Origin: Clostridiales bacterium
Lineage (GTDB): Bacteria; Bacillota; Clostridia; Oscillospirales; JAAYXM01
Direction: 5' to 3'
Assembly: GCA_012515925.1 (NCBI GenBank)
Contig: JAAYXM010000010.1
Coordinates: 1-18,804 of the forward strand
DNA length: 18,804 nt
The notes under the pieces are model-generated. The model saw only the letters and a list, made by a program, of their open reading frames with translations, was not told the origin of the DNA and searched no databases. Positions 5,783 through 16,500 of this stretch are shown here, piece after piece. How positions within the stretch are numbered: the stretch's first letter is position 1; each line of letters begins with the position of its first letter. A program made the position numbers and the translations under genes.

Positions 5783-8263
5783 GTGTTTGTTAGAATATTG
5801 ATTGTCAGCAATTCGGCGCCGGTATGCACAGCAATAACCGATTCACTCAGCGAATACGACGTTTCCCGCGCGGGCGGCTTTGATGAAGCCGTTGGAATAC
5901 TTCACGGGCATAATGATATAAATATAATAATTATTGATACGGGTTTGCCTGAAAACGGCGGGTTTGAACTTCTGAACACGCTTTCATTACGCCGCGAAAA
6001 AACGCGGGTATTGATTCTTACCGAAAGCGATGACCCGGCAAGCGAAATAAGGGGGCTTAAATCCGTCGCGGACGATTATATTCGAAAGCCGATTGTGGCG
6101 GAATCCTTAAAGGCCAGGATAGGTATTCATGTAAAGCTGCTTGAAATCCAAAACGAGCTATACCGGAAAACTCATGAGCAAAACCTGGCGTTTCGAATAA
6201 TTTTTAATCAGGCGCCAATCGGCATCGCGGTCTCCCACAATCCCGACCCTGAAAACTGTGATAACAACCCGGCCTTCATCATAAACCCGGCGTTTAAGGA
6301 AATCACCGGCTGGACAAGGGACGAGCTTGTAACGCACGGCTGGGCTAAGCTTACGCATCCCGACGATGTAGAAATCGACCTGGCGAATTACAGAAAACTC
6401 CTCGCGGGGGAAATAAACAGCTATTCGATGGAAAAACGGTACATAAAGCCGGACGGCTCGTTTGTATGGGTGCAGATGATTGTTGCGTCCCTTATAACGA
6501 CGCGGGGAAATAGCCATATTTGCCTGGTTCAGGACATTTCGAAGCAAAAAGAGACGGAAGCGAATCTGCGTGAGAGCGAGCGCAGCAAATCCGTTCTGCT
6601 TTCGCATCTGCCGGGTCTGGCTTACCGCTGCTTATACGACAGGGACTGGACGATGCAATTTGTGTCCGCCGGCTGTTTCGCGCTTACCGGCTACCCGCCC
6701 GAAAGCTTTCTGTATAACAGGGATTTGTCGTTTAACGAGCTGATAGCTCCGGAATACAGGGAAGTCTTGTGGGCTGAATGGGAGAGAATTCTTAAAAACC
6801 GCGAGCCGTTTAAATACGAATATGAAATTGTCACGGCGGACGGCAAGCGCAAATGGGTGCTCGAAATGGGGCAGGGTATATATGACAAAATCGGCGAGGT
6901 GGAGGCGCTCGAGGGAATTGTCCTCGATATTTCGGACCGGAAAAAAATCGAGGACAGCTTAAGATTCAGCAACGAGCATGACAGGTGGACCGGGCTGTAT
7001 AACAGAAGCTATCTGGAAAACCTATTAAACGAACACTCAAAAGTGCGTTTTCACGGTAAGCGGGCCTTGATCGCGATTAACCTGGGCGCGATACAGGCTT
7101 TAAGCTCGATATACGGCTTTCACTATACGCAGGAGCTAATCAAAAAAACCTCCGCCGCGTTAAGCGTGTTTTGCCGGGAAAACTGCATGCTGTTTAATAC
7201 CTACGAAAACCGGTTCGTCTTTTATTTGACGAATTACAAGGATAAGAATTCCCTGCTCGACTTATGCGCGAAGATAACCGAGACGCTGGTTTCGCTTTTA
7301 AAAATCGAGCGGGTCGGCGGGGGTATCGGTATTCTGGAAATTTCAAACAGTAACGACAGGGATATAAACCTCATGCTCAAAAGGCTGCTTATCGCCTCCG
7401 AGCGAGCCATGGAGATATCCGAAAGTGATTTCGGGGTATGCTTCTACGACGAGGAAATAGAAAACCGGATAATCCGCGAGGAGGAAATAAAGCGCGCTCT
7501 AACAAAAACCGCCTACGAGGACGACAGCGGGTTGTTTCTGCTTTACCAGCCGATACTCAACCTCGAAACCCATAGGATTTGCGGCTTTGAGGCGCTCGCG
7601 AGACTGTACGATGAAACGCTCGGTAATATATCGCCCTGTGAATTTATCCCGATTGCCGAAAAGACAAAGCTGATTATCCCAATCGGCGAAAAAATATTCG
7701 AGCGTACCCTGGATTTTCTTAAAAAGCTTTACGACAACGGCTTTTATGACGTCAATATTTCGATTAACATTTCCGTAATCCAGCTTTTAAAGACAGGCTT
7801 TGCCGAATATATAATCGAAACAATCGAGAAAAAAGGCGTCAGCCCGAAAAACATCGGGCTTGAGATAACCGAGTCGGTGTTTACTTCCAGATACGAGGAG
7901 ATAAACAATATCATCGGCAGACTAAAAAAACACGGCCTTTATATACTGATTGACGATTTCGGTACGGGCTATTCGTCCCTTGCCCGCGAAAGCGAGCTGA
8001 ATGTCAACTGTTTAAAAATTGACAAATACTTTATAGACAGTCTTATGCAGATAGAAAAAGAAAAAGCGGTCGCCGAAGATATCATATCAATGGCGCATAA
8101 GCTCGGACACTGCACTGTGGCAGAGGGTGTCGAGCACGAAGCCCAGATGAGATATTTAATTGAGTGCGGCTGCGATAAAATACAGGGGTATCTGATTGCC
8201 GAACCCCTTGACGAGAATTCCGCAATCTGTCTGTTATCTAAAAACGCGCTTTTTCAGCGGTAG
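5783..8263 (+). CDS. REC-PAS-PAS-GGDEF(degenerate)-EAL cyclic di-GMP phosphodiesterase
   Basis: This is an 826-residue cytosolic signalling protein. Residues 1-118 form a receiver domain with D52 as phosphoacceptor, T80 and K102, but the acidic pair after strand 1 is replaced by S9-N10. PAS domains lie at about 132-255 and 268-388, each ending in a D-I-S-x-x-K-like PAC tail. A GGDEF domain (about 395-560) keeps the H-D-x-x-T-G-L-x-N-R entry, but its signature reads Y-E-N-R-F, so cyclase activity is very unlikely. The EAL domain (about 565-820) keeps E603-A-L, N662, E694, the D724-D725-F-G-T-G loop, K745/D747, E781 and Q801, the full metal and catalytic set. It should hydrolyse c-di-GMP to pGpG, with the dead GGDEF perhaps binding GTP as a regulator. 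The GTG start has an excellent SD. It stands alone as a single-gene unit. Confidence 0.94.
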   Translation: MFVRILIVSNSAPVCTAITDSLSEYDVSRAGGFDEAVGILHGHNDINIIIIDTGLPENGGFELLNTLSLRREKTRVLILTESDDPASEIRGLKSVADDYIRKPIVAESLKARIGIHVKLLEIQNELYRKTHEQNLAFRIIFNQAPIGIAVSHNPDPENCDNNPAFIINPAFKEITGWTRDELVTHGWAKLTHPDDVEIDLANYRKLLAGEINSYSMEKRYIKPDGSFVWVQMIVASLITTRGNSHICLVQDISKQKETEANLRESERSKSVLLSHLPGLAYRCLYDRDWTMQFVSAGCFALTGYPPESFLYNRDLSFNELIAPEYREVLWAEWERILKNREPFKYEYEIVTADGKRKWVLEMGQGIYDKIGEVEALEGIVLDISDRKKIEDSLRFSNEHDRWTGLYNRSYLENLLNEHSKVRFHGKRALIAINLGAIQALSSIYGFHYTQELIKKTSAALSVFCRENCMLFNTYENRFVFYLTNYKDKNSLLDLCAKITETLVSLLKIERVGGGIGILEISNSNDRDINLMLKRLLIASERAMEISESDFGVCFYDEEIENRIIREEEIKRALTKTAYEDDSGLFLLYQPILNLETHRICGFEALARLYDETLGNISPCEFIPIAEKTKLIIPIGEKIFERTLDFLKKLYDNGFYDVNISINISVIQLLKTGFAEYIIETIEKKGVSPKNIGLEITESVFTSRYEEINNIIGRLKKHGLYILIDDFGTGYSSLARESELNVNCLKIDKYFIDSLMQIEKEKAVAEDIISMAHKLGHCTVAEGVEHEAQMRYLIECGCDKIQGYLIAEPLDENSAICLLSKNALFQR

Positions 8264-8296
8264 ACTCCGCTTCCGCAAAACCGTTTACAAAGCAAT

Positions 8297-8329
8297 AAAG
8301 CGAAGTGCGCTTTGCACCCCGCTTTTTTT
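8297..8329. terminator. Rho-independent terminator shared by convergent genes
   Basis: AAAGCG pairs with CGCTTT and, inside a 2x2 internal loop, GTGC pairs with GCAC around a GCTTT loop. Seven Ts follow on the plus strand, then another T-rich stretch. It closes the EAL gene and lies eight bases past the minus-strand hydrolase stop. Confidence 0.85.
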
Positions 8330-8337
8330 CGTTTTTC

Positions 8338-9135
8338 TTATCCGGCGCTCTCGTTTTTCAATTCCGCAAGCAGCTTTTCTCTGCAGCTATCGAGGAACCG
8401 CGGCCACTCGGTTTTATCTATAAACGGGTTTTCCTTTTCCGTTTGCATCCTTTTGTATTTACCTAAGGTATCGTTGTTCCAGACATGGTTGCCGATAAAA
8501 ATATCCACCTTTTCGTCTTTAACTTTTTCCAGCCCGCCGAAAAAAGCGTCTCTGCATTCATAGCTCAGGCCGTACTTATCCAAAAAGCCTTTAAGCATGG
8601 AGTTAACACCGACGCCGCCGTGCATACCCGCTCTTAATGTCGAATTTCCGTCCTTGACATCGAAGAAAAACGACGTTGTGCCGGGCGTATGCCCCGGCGT
8701 CGAAACGCATTTTATCCGCGTTTCCCCGAGTTTGATTATATCCCCGTCATTTATCGCGTAATCCGGCGCAAACGCTTCATGATACTCTTGTCCCAGCTCC
8801 CTTGCCCATGTCAGATCAAGCGTTCCGTCAACATAATCGACATCGCCCGCGCCGATATATGTTTTGGCTCCGTAAAGCTCCACAAGCGCGCGCGTCCCGC
8901 CGATATGGTCATAATGGCCGTGTGAATGCACGATATATTTAATATCTCGCGGATTAAAGCCAAGCTCGCGAACGCCTTCAAGCACCAGATACAGCTGCTG
9001 CGGATAGCCTGTGTCTATTAATACTAAGCCGTCTCCTGTATCTATCATGTGCGATGACGCTTTATATGTCCCGACGAAATACAGGTTGCCGAATATCCTG
9101 AACGGCTTCATATGCGCTTCCCACGGTTTATTCAT
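8338..9135 (-). CDS. Metallo-beta-lactamase-fold hydrolase, B3-like zinc site
   Basis: This 265-residue protein has the MBL core: an LIDTG strand at 39-43, the zinc motif H72-G-H74-Y-D76-H77-I-G-G, H149 in TPGHTPGTTS and H217 in GNHVW. The set H/H/H149 for zinc 1 and D76/H77/H217 for zinc 2 is the arrangement of the B3 branch, which includes both beta-lactamases and many unrelated hydrolases; no antibiotic role should be assumed. There is no signal peptide in this start, so it is cytosolic. An ATG at 9186 opens the frame 17 codons earlier, but it overlaps the -10 box of the promoter at 9185-9213 and could not be in the mRNA. The ATG at 9135 with AAAGGA ten bases upstream is therefore preferred. 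It is a single-gene unit; substrate unknown. Confidence 0.88.
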   Translation of the reverse strand: MNKPWEAHMKPFRIFGNLYFVGTYKASSHMIDTGDGLVLIDTGYPQQLYLVLEGVRELGFNPRDIKYIVHSHGHYDHIGGTRALVELYGAKTYIGAGDVDYVDGTLDLTWARELGQEYHEAFAPDYAINDGDIIKLGETRIKCVSTPGHTPGTTSFFFDVKDGNSTLRAGMHGGVGVNSMLKGFLDKYGLSYECRDAFFGGLEKVKDEKVDIFIGNHVWNNDTLGKYKRMQTEKENPFIDKTEWPRFLDSCREKLLAELKNESAG

Positions 9136-9184
9136 TTTTTTATCATCCTTTATTAAACTATCCTGTGTCTTTGAACCCTTCACC

Positions 9185-9213
9185 ATTTTATTTGCTTATT
9201 CCTCTTTTGTCAA
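9185..9213 (-). promoter_or_regulatory. SigA-type promoter of the MBL-fold gene
   Basis: On the minus strand a perfect TTGACA (9208-9213) is 17 bases from TAAAAT (9185-9190). Transcription would begin near 9178, inside what would be the coding frame if the ATG at 9186 were used. This decides the gene start at 9135. Confidence 0.75.
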
Positions 9214-9268
9214 TTAAAAACGGCAATAAAAACCGCGGTTTCGGCTCTGTTTTTTGTTATTATAGTCA

Positions 9269-9297
9269 TTGAATAATAAATGGTTTCAATGTATAAT
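9269..9297 (+). promoter_or_regulatory. SigA-type promoter of the alanine racemase gene
   Basis: TTGAAT (9269-9274) and TATAAT (9292-9297) are 17 bases apart. The leader to the ATG at 9336 is about 30 bases. The promoter is divergent to that of the MBL-fold gene, with the -35 boxes about 55 bases apart. Confidence 0.8.
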
Positions 9298-9335
9298 TAT
9301 CTTAATCAAACTAAAAAAGGGATGAATCTGACTGT

Positions 9336-10475
9336 ATGCGGGATTACAGAAGAACCTGGGCCGAGGTCAACCTGAGCCACGCGGCGCACAACTTCAACGA
9401 GCTTAAAAGATTTTCGAAAAGCGAACACATGATAGCGGTGGTTAAAGCCAACGCGTACGGTCACGGCGCGCTCACGCTGGCGCGTTTATACGAAAAGCTC
9501 GGCGCGGAATATCTCGCGGTCGCGTGCGTTTCCGAGGCTGCCGCGCTGCGGGAGGCCGGAATTACCCGTCCGATACTGATTCTGGGTCCTACGCCTTATG
9601 AATATATGGCGGATATTATAGAAAACAACATCACCCAGGCCGTGTGCGGTCTTGAATACGCGCGGACTTTGTCACGCGCCGCGCAGAAGCTCGAAAAGAC
9701 TTGCGATATACATATAAAAATCGACACGGGAATGACAAGACTCGGTATCAGGGTACACGACGAAAATAATATTGAAACCGCCGCGCGGGACATTATTGAG
9801 ATTATAACGCTGCCCAATCTGAGAACGCATGGAATCTTCACGCATTTTTCCGACGCTGACAATCCGGACAAAGAATATACGGAACGTCAGTTTTCGCTGT
9901 TTTCATCGCTAATATCAAGACTTCAGGGTTTAAAAATAAGCTTTCCGCTGATACACTGCGCTAACAGCGCGGCGATACTGTATTTTGATAAGTCGCATAC
10001 CGGCTGTATACGTCCCGGCATTTCGTTATACGGCCCGTTCCCGGGCGATTTCCGCCCGGAGGGCGTGACGTTAAAGCCCGTTATGTCTTTTAAAAGCCGG
10101 GTGGGCGATATAAGAATCATAAAGCCCGGGGATTCGGTAAGCTACTGCAGACGCTATACGGCGGAGCGCGAAACCAAAGTCGCGGTGGTTACCGCGGGTT
10201 ATGCCGACGGCATAAGGCGGGAGCTTACAAACAAGGGTAGCGTTTTGATAAATGGTAGGCATGCCGGCATAATCGGAACCGTCTGTATGGATATGTGCAT
10301 AGCCGATATTACGGATCTGCCCGATGTAAAGCCCGGCGATACCGTAACGTTTTTCGGCGAGGACTCGGGGGCATGCATCGAGCTTGAGGAGGTCGCCCGC
10401 GTCTGCGGCACGATTTCAAACGAGCTGCTCTGCATGATAACGTCCCGCGTCCCGCGCGTCTACATAAACGAATAA
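9336..10475 (+). CDS. alr: Alanine racemase (PLP-dependent)
   Basis: This 379-residue cytosolic enzyme interconverts L- and D-alanine for peptidoglycan. It is of usual full length. The PLP lysine is K37 in V-V-K-A-N-A-Y-G-H-G, the IDTGMTRLG block carries the Arg near the cofactor ring, RPGISLYG is the PLP-phosphate and pyridine side, and Y270 in V-S-Y-C is the expected second catalytic base from the partner subunit; most relatives have SYG here, a small change. The C-terminal beta domain ends in SRVPRVY, as in the family. The SD-like AAAAAAGGG lies 14 bases from the ATG, unusually far, but no other in-frame start exists before it. It has its own promoter and terminator and no cell-wall partner gene beside it. 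Confidence 0.96.
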   Translation: MRDYRRTWAEVNLSHAAHNFNELKRFSKSEHMIAVVKANAYGHGALTLARLYEKLGAEYLAVACVSEAAALREAGITRPILILGPTPYEYMADIIENNITQAVCGLEYARTLSRAAQKLEKTCDIHIKIDTGMTRLGIRVHDENNIETAARDIIEIITLPNLRTHGIFTHFSDADNPDKEYTERQFSLFSSLISRLQGLKISFPLIHCANSAAILYFDKSHTGCIRPGISLYGPFPGDFRPEGVTLKPVMSFKSRVGDIRIIKPGDSVSYCRRYTAERETKVAVVTAGYADGIRRELTNKGSVLINGRHAGIIGTVCMDMCIADITDLPDVKPGDTVTFFGEDSGACIELEEVARVCGTISNELLCMITSRVPRVYINE

Positions 10476-10484
10476 TAATCGATT

Positions 10485-10522
10485 ACAAAGCTCCGGCGGT
10501 GAACCGCCGGAGCTTTGTTTTG
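10485..10522. terminator. Strong terminator after alr, possibly bidirectional
   Basis: A 15-bp perfect stem (10485-10499 with 10504-10518, loop TGAA) is followed by TTTTG on the plus strand. It lies ten bases after the racemase stop and 23 bases past the stop of the minus-strand giant gene, so it may stop both. Confidence 0.88.
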
Positions 10523-10544
10523 TTAATTTTACAAGCGCGTAATA

Positions 10545-13500
10545 CTAATCCATATAGCTTTTGAGGAGCCGGCCGAGCAGCACAGCTACTTCGGCGCGTG
10601 TTGCCCTGCCCCGCGGGTTTATCCTGTCCCCGGTTCCGAAAACAATACCGTTTTTCACGAGAGTCGCAACTGCGGATTTCGCGTAATCCGCAATATCCCC
10701 GTAATCACTGTACCCGGAAAGCTCCGAGGCGTCCGCAGGGGCAAGCTCAATCCCGAGCTTTTTAAGCGTCCGTTCCAGAATAACGAATAAATCCTGGCGG
10801 CTTATCCCGTCGCGCGGGTTAAACCTGTTGTCTCCGACGCCCGTGACAATCCCGTTCGCCTTCGCGGCCGCAAGCGCGGCGGCAAAATAATCCTCGTTCT
10901 TAACGTCCGCGAAATTATCCGCGCTTTCAGAGGTTAAACCGAACGCCCGCACAAGCAGCAGAGTGAAGTCCGCGCGGGTTATGTTCGCGCCGGGCGAGTA
11001 TGTGGTTTCGCCCGTGCCGCGGATTATCCCCCGCTCCGCCAATCGGTGTATATCGTCACGCGCCCAGTCATAGCCCGCCAAATCCTTAAATCTTTCGGCC
11101 GGCACGGGGTAATCGTCAGCCGGCGGCTCTGACGGTACGGTTCCGGGGTCGTCTCCCGGGCCTCCGCCGGGTCCGCCCGGCTGCGACGGAGACGTGCCGG
11201 GTGATTCATTCCCGCCCGGTTTGCCCTTCGTTGAGCCGTGGACGTTGATTTTAACGTTTAGAAGCGTTTCCAAATCCCCGTCGCTCGCGCATATTGTCAC
11301 ATAGTGGGTTCCCACCTGTCCGTTATCGGGCACCCATTTAAACTGCCGTGCTCCGGCGTCAAAGCTCGCGCCGCGCGGCAGCCTTTCGGCGCGGTACACA
11401 AGAGCCTTGTCGGCCGGGCTTGACGCCCCCACCGTAAACCTTAATTCGGAGCCAGCGTCAACGTTCTTTTCCTCAATCTGCGTAAAAACGGGCGATGTAT
11501 CGACGCTCTTTGACAGCGGGATTTTAAACCTCTGGTTCTTCTCGATATTGTAAACGAAGCCGCGGTTTAAATCCCTGATATCATAATAGTTGCGTACGAA
11601 CGAAGACCTGCCCACGTCAAGCACAAGCTTTCCGTCGCCCGCGCTCTCGGCGCCGACTATCTGATAGGCGGCATTTTCCGTACCGTCGTTTTCGATATAG
11701 ACAAACCTGCCCACAAGCTCCGTCGGGTCAACCTGCGTGTCCGTCTTAACCGTAAGGCTGTTTTCAAGCGTAAGCTCACGTGTGAAATCCACTACCCTGC
11801 CCATAACGGCGGGAAGCGCGGTTAAACTGTCGAGCTTTTCGCCGTCCTGCACGTACGAATACAGCGACCTGCCGTTTTCGTCGCGGCAGTTAACACCGAT
11901 AAACCCTTTAAATTCAAACAGGTTATCGATACTGTAGGTCACCGAATTGTTTGTGGCATATACAACATAGTCAACACGTCCGTTTACGTGTTGTATTTTC
12001 AGCGCTCGTGCGGAGTCTCCCGGAAGCTCGCTGCCGGAAACTTTTTCTATCGGCGCAAGCTCGATTTTTTCAAGATAACGGTCCTTGCGGTATGGCTCGA
12101 AAACCGTGGTGAACAGCGAATCCAGGTCCGTGCCGCGGCGGCGCGCCAGGACATATTCCATATACGGAATCGCGGCGTTCTCCATGCGCTGCGGCGGCAA
12201 GCCGCGGGCGATGCTCACCTCGTCAAGATAAACTCCCTCGGGTACGGTCATTCTAAGCCTTAAGTCCTTCGACCGGTTCGCGGACAGCAGACGGTTGAAA
12301 TCCTTGATTTTGAAGTCAATCTCAAAGCCCTTGTCACCGTGAGCAACCGCGCGGCGTACATGATTGAGCCAGCTGAATCCGAGGGGACGGGTATTGTTAT
12401 CTCCGAACGGAATATCCGGCCCCGCGTATGTGCCCATGGTCTGGTTAACCAGATTAAGCCCTTTAATCTCCGCGATTTCGTCGGACTGAGCATGGAAGCT
12501 GTAGAGATGGTCGCTTCCGCCGTGAACCTTGAAGAAGTCCACGCCGTAGGATATCTCGTCGGTTACCTTTACCATGACAACCGTGCGCCTGTAATCGGAT
12601 ACAAGCATCGGATATACCTTTTTGGCCTCGGCGTCCATAACCGCCACAAATCCGTCGTCGTCGAAATGCATCGGGTTCGCGTTCTTCGGGATTTTCGACT
12701 GGGGCTTGTTGTCCACCATCACGGTGTTGTGGCTTATTGTCGTATCAATCCACTGGTCGGCGCTTACATCCGTCGTGCTTACGGGATATCCCAAATCCGG
12801 CGCGAACTCGAGCCCGAACGCCTGGACGCCTATATTCAGCGAATCAAAGTGCCCGTGTCCCAATGTCCTGCCGTATGTCATATAGTACCCGTGCTGTGTA
12901 TCTACGTCCTCGATTGAGGATTTAAGCTGCGTGCCGCGCCTTAATATCGAAAAACCGTACGCGGGCAGCTGCTCGCTGCGGTCGAAGTCATATTCGCCGT
13001 GCTCCTCTATGACTTTCAGAACCTTTTCACCTATATTCTCCGGGTCTTTAGTGAAAATATCCCCTTTGAGGTTTTTGACCGAATTGCCGTTTAAGAAGTA
13101 TATAAACTGCGCCGCGCGGACATCGTCCGTCTCCAAAAAGCCTTTTATCAGCGTGTCGATACCCGTCGCAAAGCTTTTCTTTTGCGCGGTTCTGCCGCTA
13201 TGACCGATAGGCAGCGTGACGCGCCGGTTAATCGTAAGCGGCATCATGGATGTCAGCATCTGCCGAATGCGCGGGTGATTGTATATGTCCGCCATGTCAT
13301 TGCCGTGATAGTCGGTAAGCGTGTCCGCGATATTCAGAAGGTCGGTAAGCCAGATGTTGTTATACCCGGGCGCGACCTCGAGGCCGTGCCCGTCACGGTC
13401 GACGGATTCGACGATTCGCGGAAGCACGCTGCCGCCGCTCACGCGGTCCGGCGAATTCGGGTCCGGCGCGCGCAATATCCAGTCTATCCATTCGTTCGTC

Positions 13501-16500
13501 TCGGGCTGACTGTCAAGCGTCACCGCGGCAAGCGCGAGCGTTGCCTGATGCATGCCGAAGTTGCCGTAAATGTCGCGGTTTCTGCAGCCTCTGTAAATCT
13601 CCCTTAATAGCCCGTTCTCGACGTTTTCGCGGATTTTCAGAGGATTGCTCTTGTCGTTGTCGAGCTTTAAGGATGCCGCCTTGTTTTTAAGGTAGTTTAC
13701 GACATACGTGTCGTCATATGCCGGAAACAGCGCGTCATACGCCTTGACGAACACCTTTTGCAGCGTAGGCTCCCAGATGCGCCCTAAAATCCTGCCCAGT
13801 CCGTCCTGACTGTTCGCGTTGGAGAAATCGAGATAGCTCGCATGAGAAAGATCCGGGTACAAATCCGCGATACGGTCTATTAAAATAGCTCCCGCTCTGC
13901 CGTATTTGGCCTCTCCGGTCAGAAGATACGCCTGCGACAGCGCGTCCGCCGCTTTCATCACGATACCCGCGTTGTTCTGGAATCCGCTTGTGTACCAGAC
14001 TCCCCAGTGATTGTAGTACGCGATGTATGTATGAACCTCTTTAACGCCGTTCGGATAGGTTCTGCCCGTCACATACCCGAATCCGTCGTCAACGCCCCAG
14101 CCGTCGCCCATTTCGGGATAAAGCGTGTTTTTCAGATAGCCGTCTTTCCCGTCCTCCAAAAGCCGGCTGTTTCGCTCATGCGCAAGCTCACGGTTGAAAA
14201 CCCCGTGCTCGTCAAGCCCGAGATTGTAGAATCCGCCGAAATCGTTTGACGGGAACCTGCGCTTGCAGATTGGGCATTTCAGCTTCCACGGGTCATTCAA
14301 CGGATTTGAAATCCAAGGATACGTGAACACCTCGAGACCCAAATCGACGCCGCAGTAACGGCATCTGCGCGCGTCGGGGTCGTTGTACAGCCCTACCGTT
14401 ATGCTTCTCGGCAGGCTTTGCGGCGTGGGAAGCGACCAGAGCATATCGATATTATCGACATATTTATCCGCGTTTGCGCGCGCGGTATTCACTTCCTTGC
14501 TCGCCCATGAGTATTTTATCGCGTTTTCGCGCGCTGCCTCGAGCTTGTCCTCGGTATAGTACGTCCGTGAAATTTTGCCCTGCCGTACCGATATATACGT
14601 TCCGCCCGAGCTCGTGACGCCGCCAATGTTCACAGTTGCCGTCACAAACGCCGAGCCTAAACCCGCGGGTGTAACAAAGCCGGTTTCCGATACCGTGACA
14701 ACCTGCTCGTTATCGCTTTCAAACGAAACCTGCGCGCCGGTCATATCCACAGGGTTTCCGTGGTTGTCAAGGCAGGTTATGTCAAGCTGCACGCCCTCCG
14801 AATCCGGGCGCAGCACCGACGCGGGCGCGCTTAATCTGACGCTGTCAAATCCGTCCTGCAATACAGTCACCTGAATTTCATCCGTAAAAGTCTTGCCGTT
14901 GAATACGGCTCGGGCTGTCAGCGGCGCGCTTCCCGTGCCCGTCGCCGTTATTGTGTTGCCCGATACCGTGAACACCTGCCCGTTTCCGGAGGTAAACGTA
15001 TATGAAATATCCGCGTTTTCGAGCCTTCTGCCGTTATCAAGTATCGCGGCGGCGGATATCACCGCGCTTCTTCCGATATACAGCGCGTCCGAAAGGGATA
15101 TCGACAACGCCGAGATATCCGAATCCTCGACTAATATATTCACACTGTCCGTCCGTGTGACACCGCCTACGGTTGCCGAAAACGTAATTTCCGCCATGCC
15201 GTTTGAAAGGCCTTTAAGTCTTCCGTCCGGCTCGACCCTGACTATCTCGGGACGATTGCTTGTGACGGAGGCATTGCAGATCGGGTCGGTACCGCCGTTT
15301 ATAAGATTTCCGAAGAAAACCTCGCGCGCGTCTGTTGTCAGGGCTTTAGCTTCGTAATACGTGTACTCGCCCACCGCAAGCTGCGAGCTTTGTACCGTAA
15401 TCTCCGCGGTGTCAAGCTCGTGCGCCGAATCGATGGGGTAGAGCAGTATCATGCCGGGAAACTGTATATATCCGGGGTTTGAGCTGTCCAATGAGCCTAT
15501 CGAGCGGATAGTCACCGTATTGACGCCTGCGTTTAAGTATACGTCGTTTAATTCAACCGTCGTGCCGTTAACTACATCCGCCGCGTTATTGCTGAAGTCA
15601 TACATTCCGGCAAACCTTTCGTTTACATACAGCGCGGCCAAAGCGCCTCTCGCATAGTTTCCGCCGCGGAAGAAAAACGCGTAGCTGCCGCTTTTCTTTA
15701 CGACGAAATCGAATGCCGTATCGGAATCACGCGGCGTGTTCGGAACCGAAATCTGCGCCTGGATACCGTATGCCTGGAACCTGAATCCCAGCGACATGTT
15801 CAATACGGCGGGCGAGCTTTTTTCCTGATTCAGCTTCCAGCCGTCCTTCTCAAGCGTGGCGTCCCGCGCGTTGCCCGACTGGTAGGTCGTGAAATCCAGC
15901 GCTATCCTGTCGTCAATCTCACGCGGGATAACATCTACGCTTATTACGTTAGATATATATTCCTCACCGCCGTAATTAACCCTGGCTCTTATCTTCGCGT
16001 GTCCGGCAGAAAGTCCGGTTACACGCCCCTCGCTTGAAACCGAAACCGCGTTTTCCGGCTCGCTTTCGACTATTTCATAGCTTACGCTTGTACCGGGAAA
16101 CTCCGTTTTATAGCCGCTTTCCAGTACGCCGTGAATGCTGAGCTTTTTGCCGGTATACGGCTCAATCAGAAGCGGGTCGGGTCCGAGCACCGCTTTGTCA
16201 AGCCGGGAATCGTCGCGCACCGTAATCCGGCATGAGTCATACCTGACTACGCCGTTTACGCCCACATAAACCTTGATATCCGCGGTACCGGGGCTGATTG
16301 CCGAAATCCCGCCGTCCTCCGAAACAAGAGCGATTTCCGGCTTTGTGCTTTCATAATAGACTTCGGCGGTTTCCATGTCAACGGACGTGTCGTCCATCAT
16401 TACCGCGGTTATCTGCGTGGTCGTGCTCTCGCCCGGCGAAAGCTCGCTTTTCGCGGGCACGATGTCAACATCGCGGATAACATTCGGCATGCCCGCTAAA

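Noticed and set aside
8338..9135. Antibiotic resistance beta-lactamase call
   Set aside because: The zinc ligands are B3-like, but there is no signal peptide and this fold has many other substrates; a resistance role is not supported.
9136..9186. N-terminal extension of the MBL-fold protein from the ATG at 9186
   Set aside because: The ATG overlaps the -10 box of a near-consensus promoter and its AGAGGA is 13 bases away; the ATG at 9135 has a nearer SD.
9322..9375. Short leader peptide gene before alr (17 codons, out of frame)
   Set aside because: Its ATG touches the purine-rich site with no spacing, so initiation is unlikely; no attenuator structure accompanies it.
12339..12917. Open plus-strand frame of 192 codons and several others opposite the giant lyase gene
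   Set aside because: They are shadows of GC-rich minus-strand codons, without ribosome sites, and cover the conserved catalytic region of the real gene.
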